From contig VXNY01000028.1 in the NCBI GenBank assembly GCA_009840305.1, forward strand, positions 124,001-188,000: 64,000 nt of DNA, in the 5' to 3' direction. The notes under the pieces are model-generated. The model had not been told where the DNA came from and did no database searches. It saw nothing but the letters and a program-made list of their open reading frames with translations. The position numbers and the translations under genes were made by a program. Positions 25,255 through 33,353 of this stretch are shown here, in pieces (positions within the stretch are counted from its first letter, which is position 1; every line of letters begins with the position of its first letter). This DNA is from Gammaproteobacteria bacterium. Lineage in GTDB: Bacteria; Pseudomonadota; Gammaproteobacteria; Pseudomonadales; Azotimanducaceae.

Positions 25255-27300
25255 ATGAAGAACCTATTTAGCTCCAGAATTTCTTGGGTTGCAATTCTTG
25301 CATTGCTCTCGGGAATTTCAATGCAAGCACAATCAGGAGACGCTCCTGCGACCACCGAATTGGGAGTCGGAGGATCAGCGCCACTTACTGTGTACAGCGA
25401 TAACATCGCCGTCAAATTGAGACTAGAGTCTCAAATGTTTCAGAAAGACACGTACGTAGTTATTGACTACACGCAGTCCTCAGTGATGCACATGCATGCT
25501 GCCCTCTTTAGATCAATGCGTTATGGCGAAGGGGAGACAACTTTAAAGATTCGCGCGGAGAATCTGTCTTTAGAGATCCCGGTGGATGACATTCAGGGTG
25601 TCGGTCCAGGCCATCCGAGTTTTGCTCTGATGAACCAATTGACCGCGGAATTTGAAGAGCAAAACCAACGAGTTGATATCGCCGCCAAGATCGGTTGGGG
25701 ACTATTAAAACACTTCAGTTTAAAGCTCGATTTCGACAATAACGAACTAGTGCTAACACCGGCGTCAGAACGTACCGAGGACGACATCGCTGCTGAGTAT
25801 GAAATGATCGTTAAGGGTGTAGTCCGAGTGGATGACCGAGTGTGGATTCCTGTTCAGGATGATGTGTATCAAAGTGTATACATGCTTTTCGATACCGGTT
25901 CCTATCACACTCGTGTAGACAAAGATTTCGCTAGTTTGCGAGGTTTTCCGCTAGGTGATGTTCCGAATCTACGATTCCAGGAAGGCGGACAAACCCAGCC
26001 GATATCGGAAATGGCAGCACTCATGCCCAACGGTGTGGAACGAGCACCGAAGATGGAACTTCCCGAAGGCGTAGAAGTTCCGGAAGTAGCACCGATTGAA
26101 GAGCGTATGAAGTCAGAGCCAGTGTTGATATCCGGTTTGTCGTTACTATCAGGCTATACCTTGGAAATTAATCCAGAAGAAGGGCTGTTAGCACTCACTC
26201 GAATCAAAAATAGCAATTACCGAGAGGAAGATGAAGCGTTCTACTCTGCTGTAGGTGCGCGCGATAGCGAGAAATTGGATGTTTACTTAGAGACATACCC
26301 GGAAGATCGACACGTGCGTGAAGCGGTATTCTGGCGTTTCGGTTTGGGTATTGAAGAGAAGGATCCCGTCGACGTTCAACTCGCGACCCTCGACCGAGGA
26401 TTAAATGTCGTTCTTGAGTCTGATCAGTTTCGTTACATCAATAACTTCATTAGCTTCTCTAACGCAGTTGGTGCAGAGTCAGATCTTAAGATTGGTATTG
26501 GTGAGAAAGCTCTTGGATTCGTCGCAGTTTCGAAGAATCCTGCGCATCGGCAACATGTACAAATCTTCTTAGGCGACTTGTACTTTGATCAAGAAAACAT
26601 TGACAAAGCGTACGAAAACTATTTTGCCGCGGCTTTCAATGGCGATCCAAGATTAGAACCCTTCAACCGGTATAAGTTAGCCACCGTTTACGAAGCGATG
26701 GGTAAGTATCGACGTGCGTATTCCAGCTATTCACGAAGTCTTCGTGATTTTGATGATCTCCCACCCGATATGGCATCAGGTAGTTTAGAAGCGCTTACAC
26801 GTCTCCGTGAGCATCTTGATCCAGACGACCCGTTGATCGTTGAAGCTGAAACCAACCGCATGTACGTTCCCAAGCAACTCAACATTGGCGAACCACTACC
26901 CGTCGTCACCGCGATGACTCTCGAAGGCGAAGAGCAAGCGTTAGACCACTTCAAAGGTAAAGTAGTACTAGTCGACGTGTGGGCTACATGGTGCGGACCT
27001 TGTATCGCTGGACTTCCGAAGTTGCGAGAGGTAGCAGAGAAGTTTGCCGGTACTGACTTTGAAGTGTTATCAGTAAGTGCCGACGACAAAGCGGAGACGG
27101 TGATCGACTTCCTCGAAGATGAAGATTTACCGTGGCATCACTGGCATATCGGTGCTGGTGGAGATGTCCACAAAGAGTGGAACATCCGAGGCTATCCGAC
27201 CTACATGTTGATTGATAGAGAAGGAACTCTACTCGCTCGTGGCCACGGTCTAACCGACGAGATGATTTCTCTCATCGAACAAAATTTGAAACAAATCTAA
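25255..27300 (+). CDS. Exported double retropepsin-like, TPR-like, TlpA-thioredoxin protein, copy 3
   Basis: A 681-residue paralogue with the same domain order as copy 2: signal peptide (MKNLFSSRISWVAILALLSG), degenerate lobe 1 (VVIDYTQSSV), lobe 2 with YMLFDTGSYHTRVD (Asp213), TPR-like helices and a TlpA-type thioredoxin domain with WCGPC. Residues 151-681 are identical to copy 2. The first 73 residues are close but not identical, and residues about 74-150 (rest of lobe 1) are the most divergent part, including two extra residues. The pattern suggests recent conversion of the 3' four-fifths of the gene while lobe 1 is free to vary. ATG 25255 is preceded by AAGGGACA. It is followed by hairpins that end the transcript. 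Confidence 0.8.
   Translation: MKNLFSSRISWVAILALLSGISMQAQSGDAPATTELGVGGSAPLTVYSDNIAVKLRLESQMFQKDTYVVIDYTQSSVMHMHAALFRSMRYGEGETTLKIRAENLSLEIPVDDIQGVGPGHPSFALMNQLTAEFEEQNQRVDIAAKIGWGLLKHFSLKLDFDNNELVLTPASERTEDDIAAEYEMIVKGVVRVDDRVWIPVQDDVYQSVYMLFDTGSYHTRVDKDFASLRGFPLGDVPNLRFQEGGQTQPISEMAALMPNGVERAPKMELPEGVEVPEVAPIEERMKSEPVLISGLSLLSGYTLEINPEEGLLALTRIKNSNYREEDEAFYSAVGARDSEKLDVYLETYPEDRHVREAVFWRFGLGIEEKDPVDVQLATLDRGLNVVLESDQFRYINNFISFSNAVGAESDLKIGIGEKALGFVAVSKNPAHRQHVQIFLGDLYFDQENIDKAYENYFAAAFNGDPRLEPFNRYKLATVYEAMGKYRRAYSSYSRSLRDFDDLPPDMASGSLEALTRLREHLDPDDPLIVEAETNRMYVPKQLNIGEPLPVVTAMTLEGEEQALDHFKGKVVLVDVWATWCGPCIAGLPKLREVAEKFAGTDFEVLSVSADDKAETVIDFLEDEDLPWHHWHIGAGGDVHKEWNIRGYPTYMLIDREGTLLARGHGLTDEMISLIEQNLKQI
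25705..27299 (+). repeat. Long direct repeat, second copy
   Basis: Second member of the 1595-nt direct repeat with 23357-24951; see that entry for its limits. Because both copies lie in the same orientation 753 nt apart, recombination between them would delete 2348 nt and fuse the genes in frame. Confidence 0.92.
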
Positions 27301-27309
27301 TAAAAAGCA

Positions 27310-27399
27310 GAAAGTTCTACTGAACTTTCGAACTGTCCTTTTAACCGTTTTACGGTAGATTACCGGCGGGGCTCTTGGAGACCCGTCGGTATTCTTTTT
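27310..27399 (+). terminator. Double hairpin terminator after copy 3
   Basis: First hairpin: GAAAGTTC (27310-27317) with GAACTTTC (27322-27329), 4-nt loop, no good T-run. Second hairpin: ACCGGCGGG (27362-27370) with CCCGTCGGT (27382-27390), one G-T pair, then TTTTT at 27395-27399. The second is the likely terminator. Confidence 0.8.
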
Positions 27400-27416
27400 G
27401 TTTGCACTCCTTGAAC

Positions 27417-28556
27417 TTATTCATCTTGAGAATCCAGCCACGGAATTGGGTCAATTTGCACACCGTTTTCGAGAACTTCGAAATACAGACCAGGAATCGT
27501 CGAACCTCCACTTTGCCCTGTTTTTGCAATCACTTCACCCGCTTCAGCGTAGTCACCGGCTTCGACAAGTAGTGAATTACAGTTCGCGTAAATAGTCTTC
27601 ACATCATCTCCGTGATCGATGATTACGATCAACCCGTACCCTTGGAACCAGTCGGCCATCACGACCCTACCAGCTGCAACCGCCACAACATCTGAGTTGT
27701 CCTTAGCTGCGAACACGACACCGTTCCAAGTGAGACGACCATCAGCTCGGCTCTCTCCAAACTCTCTAACGATATCTCCGTTGACGGGAGCTTTGAGAGG
27801 TTCGTTCGTTGCAGTGAATTCAGTTGGCACGTCTAAGCCCAGCGCGTCTATTTCTAAGATAAGCTTTCGTATCCGCTGCTGGTCCTGTGTCAGTTTTTCC
27901 ACTCTAACTTCCGCGTTGTGAATTTCTGTTTCGAGGTTTGCTATTTGTACTTCTCGTCGTGCTAATTGTTCGTCTAAACGTTGTTTCGACCGATTTGCAA
28001 TTGCTCGTTCGTGATTGAGAAGGGACCGCTCTGCGTGCAATTCTCGACTGGTTTGATTGAGGTCGGACATTGCCAGATTGAACTCGTTCAGGGACTTGGA
28101 TTTGGAGCGAACTATATACTGGTGATAACGGATGAATCGCGCTCGCTTTTTTGGTTCATCGTAATCGAGCAGATTCTTAAGCCAATGATTCTTTTGAAGC
28201 CGGTATTCGGAGTGCAAATGCCAACTCACAGAGTCGGTTAGTTCGTTAATTTTTTCCTGAAATGCTGTTTGATCAATCTCCAATAGATCTATTCTTTCCT
28301 CGAGTCTTCCAATGTTGGATTCGAGCTCGGTGATTTCGTGAGTGACCGCGGCAATTTCAGTATCAGATTCTTTGATTCTTCCTTCGATTGAAAGAATTTC
28401 TTCGTTTGCAGTCTCAATCCATTCTTCGCGCTCGTTAAGTTCGTAAATTACACGACCGAGTTGCGATCTATACTCTGTTATAGAAGGTATCGCGGCATTA
28501 ATGCCCAAACCACAAACTAGAGCAGAAGAGACTGCTACGAAGTGTCGAACGTGCAC
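27417..28556 (-). CDS. envC: Murein hydrolase activator, EnvC type
   Basis: Periplasmic coiled-coil protein with a C-terminal LytM domain that activates amidases at the division septum. From GTG 28556 it has a signal peptide (FVAVSSALVCGLGINAA), a very long coiled coil (about 25-245) and a LytM-like domain (about 255-370; VVAVAAGRVVMADWFQGYG, LIVIIDHGDDVKTIYANCN). The metal-binding residues of active LytM peptidases are lost: WNGVV replaces the HxxxD site and YANCN the HxH site. That is expected for EnvC, which has no catalysis of its own. It follows gpmI by 22 nt, the conserved gpmI-envC order. Confidence 0.88.
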   Translation of the reverse strand: MHVRHFVAVSSALVCGLGINAAIPSITEYRSQLGRVIYELNEREEWIETANEEILSIEGRIKESDTEIAAVTHEITELESNIGRLEERIDLLEIDQTAFQEKINELTDSVSWHLHSEYRLQKNHWLKNLLDYDEPKKRARFIRYHQYIVRSKSKSLNEFNLAMSDLNQTSRELHAERSLLNHERAIANRSKQRLDEQLARREVQIANLETEIHNAEVRVEKLTQDQQRIRKLILEIDALGLDVPTEFTATNEPLKAPVNGDIVREFGESRADGRLTWNGVVFAAKDNSDVVAVAAGRVVMADWFQGYGLIVIIDHGDDVKTIYANCNSLLVEAGDYAEAGEVIAKTGQSGGSTIPGLYFEVLENGVQIDPIPWLDSQDE

Positions 28557-28578
28557 GGAATTTCGCTCAATAAACTTG

Positions 28579-30108
28579 TCAAACTAGCAACGATTTACCC
28601 GTCATTTGGGAAGGGATCGGCAGTTGTAGTACATCCAAAATCGTGGGAGCGATGTCGGCTAGCGCGCCATTAGGGCGAAATTTCAGGGAAAGGGGACCCA
28701 CATACAAAAATGGAACTGGATTATTGGTATGTGCGGTATTTGCCTGTTCTGTCGAAGTATCGTAGAGATGTTCAACATTTCCATGGTCTGCAGTAACGAA
28801 ACAATGTGCCGAGTTCGAATGACTCTCTCGAAAGATGTGCTCCAAGCAATGATCGAGACATTCAACAGCTTTTACCGCAGCGCTAAACACACCGGTATGT
28901 CCGACCATGTCGCCGTTTGCGAAGTTGCAAACGATCATGTCATATTCGCCAGATTTTATCGCTGAAACTACGGTGTCGGCGACGCCTCCAGCACTCATCT
29001 CTGGTGTGAGATCGTAGGTCTTTACATTGGGAGAAGCGACAATTTGGCGACTTTCGTTGTGGAAGGGGAGTTCGCGACCCCCAGAAAAGAAATAGGTTAC
29101 ATGTGCGTACTTTTCAGACTCGGCTACACGTAATTGTCGCAAACCACGATCTGCGAAGTACTCACCTAAGGAGCTCGACACTGAAGGCATTGGAAAGAGA
29201 GTCTTAACCGGTGTTTCATGTTTTGATTCGTTAATTTCCTTTGAGTATGGAGTAAGTGAGATGAACTCAGACAGTTTTGGACGATTCAATCGATCGAAAT
29301 GAGCGAACTCGTCTAGTACGAAAGCGCTACTCAGCTGTCGCGCGCGGTCGGCTCTAAAGTTCATAAATATGACGATATCGTCGTCCTTTATCGGAGTAAA
29401 GTACTTTGTCTGAGTGGGTTTAACGAATTCGTCTGTTTCGTTGCAAGCGTAGGATCTTTCGAGTACGTCGACTGCGGTGACGTCGCGTTCATCTGGAGTT
29501 GGAGTGGTCAACATTTCGAAGGTAAGTTTTGTTCGCTCCCATCGTTGATCTCGGTCCATAGCGAAATATCGACCAGAAAGGGATGCCACTCCTGTACCTG
29601 TTCTCTTTTGTAAGAGTGTTTCTATACTGACTAGACTCTCACGGGCACTTTGTGGAGGCGTGTCTCGTCCGTCCAAAAAACAGTGTACACTCAACTTAGA
29701 CGTCGCGTCGAGAAGGTAATCGACTAGGAAATTTATCTGTGCTTCATGGCTATGTACTCCGCCAGGAGAATACAGTCCCATCACATGGACGCGTCTGGAT
29801 CCAAGGCTTTCGATTAGTTGGCGAATCACCGAGAGTTTCAAAAACGAGCCATCGTCAATTGCGTTGTTTATCCTTGTGAAGTCTTGATGAACGACCCGGC
29901 CTGCCCCCATGATCATGTGTCCGACTTCCGAATTTCCCATTTGTCCTGATGGTAGGCCAACATGTTCGCCTGAACATTCTAGGAGAGCTGTTGGGCACCT
30001 AGCCCAATACTCATCCCAAGTGGGAGTGTTTGCAATGTGGATGGCGTTGTAAGGACTCGGTTCTCCGTGGCCCCAGCCGTCAAGAACTATTAATACTGCA
30101 GTGTTCAA
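28579..30108 (-). CDS. gpmI: 2,3-bisphosphoglycerate-independent phosphoglycerate mutase
   Basis: Mn-dependent glycolytic enzyme that interconverts 3- and 2-phosphoglycerate; 509 residues. Metal and catalytic motifs are visible: VLDGWGHG, LPSGQMGNSEVGHMIMGAGR (catalytic Ser), FLDGRDTPP, YFAMDRDQRW, NFRADRARQLS, FANGDMVGHTG and TADHGNVEHL. The start is TTG 30108; an in-frame TGA at 30117-30115 leaves no alternative further upstream. It is divergent from yibN with 68 nt between, as in enterics. Confidence 0.96.
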   Translation of the reverse strand: MNTAVLIVLDGWGHGEPSPYNAIHIANTPTWDEYWARCPTALLECSGEHVGLPSGQMGNSEVGHMIMGAGRVVHQDFTRINNAIDDGSFLKLSVIRQLIESLGSRRVHVMGLYSPGGVHSHEAQINFLVDYLLDATSKLSVHCFLDGRDTPPQSARESLVSIETLLQKRTGTGVASLSGRYFAMDRDQRWERTKLTFEMLTTPTPDERDVTAVDVLERSYACNETDEFVKPTQTKYFTPIKDDDIVIFMNFRADRARQLSSAFVLDEFAHFDRLNRPKLSEFISLTPYSKEINESKHETPVKTLFPMPSVSSSLGEYFADRGLRQLRVAESEKYAHVTYFFSGGRELPFHNESRQIVASPNVKTYDLTPEMSAGGVADTVVSAIKSGEYDMIVCNFANGDMVGHTGVFSAAVKAVECLDHCLEHIFRESHSNSAHCFVTADHGNVEHLYDTSTEQANTAHTNNPVPFLYVGPLSLKFRPNGALADIAPTILDVLQLPIPSQMTGKSLLV

Positions 30109-30176
30109 GTTGTTTCACATCAAGACAGTGTACCACCTGAAATTTTAGACGAAGACACACAAGGTATTCCTATAAT

Positions 30177-30623
30177 TTGAGGTTGCCACCCTACGGAATT
30201 CTCCCAGAATTGTCTGACATTTTTAACTTCATTTCGCAGCATCCTTTACCTGTTATTGCGTTTATTTCGTTGCTAGTGTTATTCATCTGGAATGAGACAA
30301 AACGAAGTGGAAAGACGATTGATAGCCAACAGCTAGTCAATATGATGAACAACCAAGATGCCTTGGTTCTCGACATACGAGATCCCGGTGACTATTCAGA
30401 AGGCCACATTCCACGCGCTAAGAACATTCCTTATACAGCTCTTCAATCTCGAGTACGAGAGCTCGACAAATTCAAGGAACAACCCGTAGTGGTTGCATGC
30501 AAGATGGGTCAGCATTCCGGTATGGCTACCGGCATATTGCGTCGTGCTGGATTTCAAAACGTAGCGAAGCTACGCGGTGGACTCACGGAGTGGCGTGCAC
30601 AAAACATGCCTGTGGTCAAGTAA
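30177..30623 (+). CDS. yibN: Membrane-anchored rhodanese-like protein, YibN type
   Basis: One N-terminal membrane segment (HPLPVIAFISLLVLFIW) followed by a rhodanese domain with ALVLDIRDPGDYSEGHIPRA, a loop Cys (VVACKMGQHSG) and LRGGLTEWRAQNMP. The arrangement and the position before secB match YibN. The start is TTG 30177 or TTG 30210; the second begins SDIFNFISQHP, nearer to the usual YibN N-terminus. The physiological substrate is not known; rhodaneses transfer sulfane sulfur. grxC, which lies between yibN and secB in enterics, is absent. Confidence 0.85.
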   Translation: MRLPPYGILPELSDIFNFISQHPLPVIAFISLLVLFIWNETKRSGKTIDSQQLVNMMNNQDALVLDIRDPGDYSEGHIPRAKNIPYTALQSRVRELDKFKEQPVVVACKMGQHSGMATGILRRAGFQNVAKLRGGLTEWRAQNMPVVK

Positions 30624-30626
30624 TTC

Positions 30627-31088
30627 ATGGTTGAAAGCGTAACAGCACGTGTACAGATTGAACGAATTTACTTAAGTGAGTTAGAGTTCAAACCGAAGGA
30701 CATGCGTCAACTGCTGGAATTAAAGTGGCGACCCAAAGTAAACATTTCGTTAGCTTCAAACTATGACGAATTAGAAGACTCTTGCTACGAAGTGAGGCTG
30801 CAAGCAACTTTGGATGTGTCCATCGCCGCGGACGATGCCGTGCACATAAAGGTCGTTCAAGCTGGAGTTTTCAAGATTGAGGAGACACCCGCTATCAATC
30901 AGATTCTAGCAGTAGAATGTCCCAACATCTTGTTTCCATATATTAGAGAGACCTTAGATAGTGTTATGGTGAAAGCCTCGTTACCTCCTTTCGCACTTGC
31001 TCCAGTGAACTTTCGGGAAGTGGTACAGAGCGCTTTGGAACAAAATAAACCGATATCACCTCCTTACTCTAAACCGGTCGTCAACTAA
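30627..31088 (+). CDS. secB: Protein-export chaperone SecB
   Basis: Tetrameric cytoplasmic chaperone that keeps preproteins unfolded and delivers them to SecA. The 153-residue sequence has the family pattern: ARVQIERIYLSELEFKP (for FxxQRIYTKDxSFE), YEVRLQATLDVSI, VVQAGVFKIE and the well-conserved CPNILFPYIRETLDSVMVKA. It starts 3 nt after yibN. The many exported proteins in this window fit a need for SecB. Confidence 0.95.
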   Translation: MVESVTARVQIERIYLSELEFKPKDMRQLLELKWRPKVNISLASNYDELEDSCYEVRLQATLDVSIAADDAVHIKVVQAGVFKIEETPAINQILAVECPNILFPYIRETLDSVMVKASLPPFALAPVNFREVVQSALEQNKPISPPYSKPVVN

Positions 31089-31090
31089 CT

Positions 31091-31552
31091 TCACTCCGCA
31101 CCGGCAAATCCTTGTTGCCGCCACGCCTCAAAAACTGCTACACTCACCGCATTCGACAGATTGAGACTTCGTGATTCTGGCTGCATCGGAATCCTTACGC
31201 AAGTATTCGCGAAGCGATCACGTACACACGTTGGTAATCCCCTAGTTTCCGGACCAAATAGTAGTACGTCTGCCGGACGAAACCTCACTTCGTCGAGCCG
31301 CAGAGTCCCTTTTGTAGAGAAAGCAAAAATTCGGTCTTCCGAGGTATTGTCTATGCTTTCGTCGAGCGTGTCATATACCTTGACGTTTACCCACTCAGGA
31401 TAGTCTAAACCCGCGCGCTTTAGTTTTGCATCTTCAAGTGTAAACCCAAGAGGACGTACAAGAGAAAGAGTTGAACCGGTATTGGACGCGAGTCGCATGA
31501 TGTTTCCGGTATTTGGCGGGATTTCCGGTTGAAAGAGAACAATGTGGAACAT
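31091..31552 (-). CDS. trmL: tRNA (cytidine/uridine-34-2'-O)-methyltransferase
   Basis: SPOUT-class enzyme that methylates the ribose of the wobble base in some leucine tRNAs. MFHIVLFQPEIPPNTGNIMR, LLFGPETRGLP and MQPESRSLNLSNAVSVAVFE are the three conserved SPOUT motifs, including the trefoil-knot SAM site. I use ATG 31552 as in the family; a TTG three codons upstream (31561) opens the same frame. It is convergent with secB (2 nt apart) and 11 nt downstream of the TusA-like gene. Confidence 0.95.
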   Translation of the reverse strand: MFHIVLFQPEIPPNTGNIMRLASNTGSTLSLVRPLGFTLEDAKLKRAGLDYPEWVNVKVYDTLDESIDNTSEDRIFAFSTKGTLRLDEVRFRPADVLLFGPETRGLPTCVRDRFANTCVRIPMQPESRSLNLSNAVSVAVFEAWRQQGFAGAE

Positions 31553-31563
31553 CTGTAACAAGA

Positions 31564-31839
31564 CTACTCATTAATGCGGTTGGTTGCTTCCGCGGTCCGT
31601 ATCCACATTTGAATAACGTTCTCCTGCGATAATTCTTCCACGCGGATGATTTCGTGGCCATGCATACGGCACCAAGCTGGTATGTCGTAGTAAACTCCGG
31701 GATCGGACGCTAGAAGAAGAAAGCTAGACCCTGGCGCTAGTCCTTTTGCTAGGTCTTGAGCACGAATTAGTGGTAACGGACAGAGCAGTCCGGTGGTGTC
31801 TAGAGTAATTGTCGTTGAGTTCAAACTCCAATGTGCCAA
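31564..31839 (-). CDS. TusA-family sulfur carrier
   Basis: A 91-residue TusA/SirA/YedF-type protein with the CPxP signature (TTGLLCPLPLIRAQDLAKGL) whose Cys carries persulfide sulfur; SDPGVYYDIPAWCRMHGHEI is the following conserved half. Its start lies 19 nt inside the 3' end of the PP-loop ATPase gene, so the two are coupled. That suggests it hands sulfur to that ATPase rather than to TusBCD-MnmA. I leave the symbol blank because paralogues of TusA have different partners. Confidence 0.85.
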   Translation of the reverse strand: MAHWSLNSTTITLDTTGLLCPLPLIRAQDLAKGLAPGSSFLLLASDPGVYYDIPAWCRMHGHEIIRVEELSQENVIQMWIRTAEATNRINE

Positions 31840-32891
31840 TGTTCTGGTATTTCATGTGCAGAGTAGGGTTCGATGCTCAAATTCTTCTCCTCGCCATCGG
31901 GAAAACGTACGCGCACGCTAACGTTGGGCTCATTACGTCCTTGACTATATCTTGCTACGATGCGGCCAGCTACCCGAAGGTCGTTTTCATTTGGGTTACC
32001 GTCAATCAAAGCTAGTGGTCCTGTGTGGTTAGCAATATCAATTTGAATGTACCGTTGTCGATATCCCTTTAAAAAGTTATTCTCTCCTTCTTCTCGCGCC
32101 AATATCAGTTTAAACCGGTGGTTGGGTCGTAAGTGTCGCCCCACCTTGAGGAGTACGATGTCGTCCAACTCATAATCTCGCTGACCGCGAGTGTTCCAGA
32201 GATCGCTCAGTTTCGAAGAATAATTTTGGTCTGTCAAAAAACAACAACCTCCAGCCGGTTGTGCATAGTCTGTGAATCCGTATTCCGCGGCTAATGTCAT
32301 TTGCGGTTTTCGTGAACGACCAGAAAAGTCGTACAGAGCATCTCGATTCACCCACCCCTGCCGTTCGGGTAACGTAGAGGGAAGACTCTTAGCGCATAAC
32401 GGACGCAGCAGTCTGTCGTTAGCACCAGATTCTCGACTGATGATTGCCATGCTTTCGCGCTTTTGCGACTTGGGTCGTTGCCCAATCACTTCCCCTGAAA
32501 TAGCAAAATCAAACGTGCGGCCATCAAATCCAACCATGTTCAAAGCGCGCTCTACCATAAAAATCTTACAATCAAGGCATGGATTTAAGTTCTTTCCGTA
32601 TCCATGTTTGGGATTGAGTACGATATCTTTATAGTCTTGAACGACATCAACGATGTGCAGTTTGATCCCTAACTGCTCTGCAACCCACAATGCGTTGTTT
32701 CGCTTAATTTTCTCTCGCTGGCGTTTGCGTATCGCATGCGTATGGCCCTCAACGCAAAATCCGGTAAAAAAGTTCACGCCTTCGACGTCGATACCTTGGT
32801 CCAGAACAACTTTGGTTGCGAGCAGAGAATCGAGTCCACCAGAAAGCAACGCAATTGCTTTTACCTCGCGAGGAGTCGTTGGTCGTTCCAT
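31821..32891 (-). CDS. PP-loop sulfur-transfer ATPase (MnmA/ThiI-like) with C-terminal RNA-binding-like domain
   Basis: A 356-residue protein from ATG 32891. The N-terminal PP-loop SGGLDS (17-22) activates a substrate with ATP. CLDC (105-108) and further cysteines (LCAK near 174, GGCCF near 222) suit persulfide transfer, as in thiouridine synthases. It lacks the true MnmA length and central domain. The last part (about 240-340; IVLLKVGRHLRPNHRFKLIL, GPLALIDG) resembles, from memory, the NFACT-R-type domain described on bacterial thiouridylase-like proteins. With the coupled TusA-like gene this looks like a dedicated RNA thiolation pair. The frame is open to 32969, but that start would run into the divergent dtd gene. 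The RNA target is unknown. Confidence 0.75.
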   Translation of the reverse strand: MERPTTPREVKAIALLSGGLDSLLATKVVLDQGIDVEGVNFFTGFCVEGHTHAIRKRQREKIKRNNALWVAEQLGIKLHIVDVVQDYKDIVLNPKHGYGKNLNPCLDCKIFMVERALNMVGFDGRTFDFAISGEVIGQRPKSQKRESMAIISRESGANDRLLRPLCAKSLPSTLPERQGWVNRDALYDFSGRSRKPQMTLAAEYGFTDYAQPAGGCCFLTDQNYSSKLSDLWNTRGQRDYELDDIVLLKVGRHLRPNHRFKLILAREEGENNFLKGYRQRYIQIDIANHTGPLALIDGNPNENDLRVAGRIVARYSQGRNEPNVSVRVRFPDGEEKNLSIEPYSAHEIPEHWHIGV

Positions 32892-32912
32892 GTCTACAAA
32901 TTCTACGACTTG

Positions 32913-33353
32913 ATGAAAGCGCTGATTCAGCGAGTAGCCAGTGCCAGCGTGCACATAGCTGGGGAACATAAGGCTTCTATCGGCAGGGGCATGCTGGTGT
33001 TCTTAGGAGTGTTAAAAGGAGATGCTGAAACTGACGCAACATGGCTCGCCAATAAAGTTGTGAACCATCGAATTTTTCCTGATGAGCACTCTTCAATGAA
33101 CGAATCAATTCAAGACGCGGGAGGGGAGGTGCTTGTAATTTCACAATTCACCTTAGCTGCTACTTCCAAGAAAGGGAACCGCCCAGACTTTGCTCAAGCG
33201 GAACATCCCGTTCGAGCAGAGGAGTTATACCAACACTTCGTTCGAGAGATGAAGCGGTTGCATAAGAAGGTTGAGACTGGTGTGTTTGGAGCAAACATGC
33301 AAGTGACGCTGATTAACGACGGTCCCGTTACTATTCTGATTTCTTCTTCTTGA
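32913..33353 (+). CDS. dtd: D-aminoacyl-tRNA deacylase
   Basis: Removes D-amino acids mischarged on tRNA. MKALIQRVASASV, FLGVLKGD, GGEVLVISQFTLAA and the C-terminal FGANMQVTLINDGPVTI give the Dtd active-site motifs (SQFTL and NxGPVT, here NDGPVT). ATG 32913 is the family start although the frame is open from 32736. Only 21 nt separate it from the divergent PP-loop start. Its 3' end overlaps the convergent tatC by 23 nt. Confidence 0.95.
   Translation: MKALIQRVASASVHIAGEHKASIGRGMLVFLGVLKGDAETDATWLANKVVNHRIFPDEHSSMNESIQDAGGEVLVISQFTLAATSKKGNRPDFAQAEHPVRAEELYQHFVREMKRLHKKVETGVFGANMQVTLINDGPVTILISSS

Noticed and set aside
24379-27089. Identical 120-residue antisense reading frames at 24379-24741 and 26727-27089
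   Set aside because: They are the minus-strand shadow of the duplicated block in copies 2 and 3; the composition is Ser-rich and not protein-like, and copy 1 has only a shorter shadow.
27417-28556. Degenerate LytM site in EnvC as a sign of a broken peptidase gene
   Set aside because: Loss of the metal ligands is normal for EnvC, which works as an activator.
32736-32912. Upstream extension of dtd
   Set aside because: The extra 59 residues are unlike any Dtd and overlap the PP-loop gene on the other strand; MKALIQRV is the family start.
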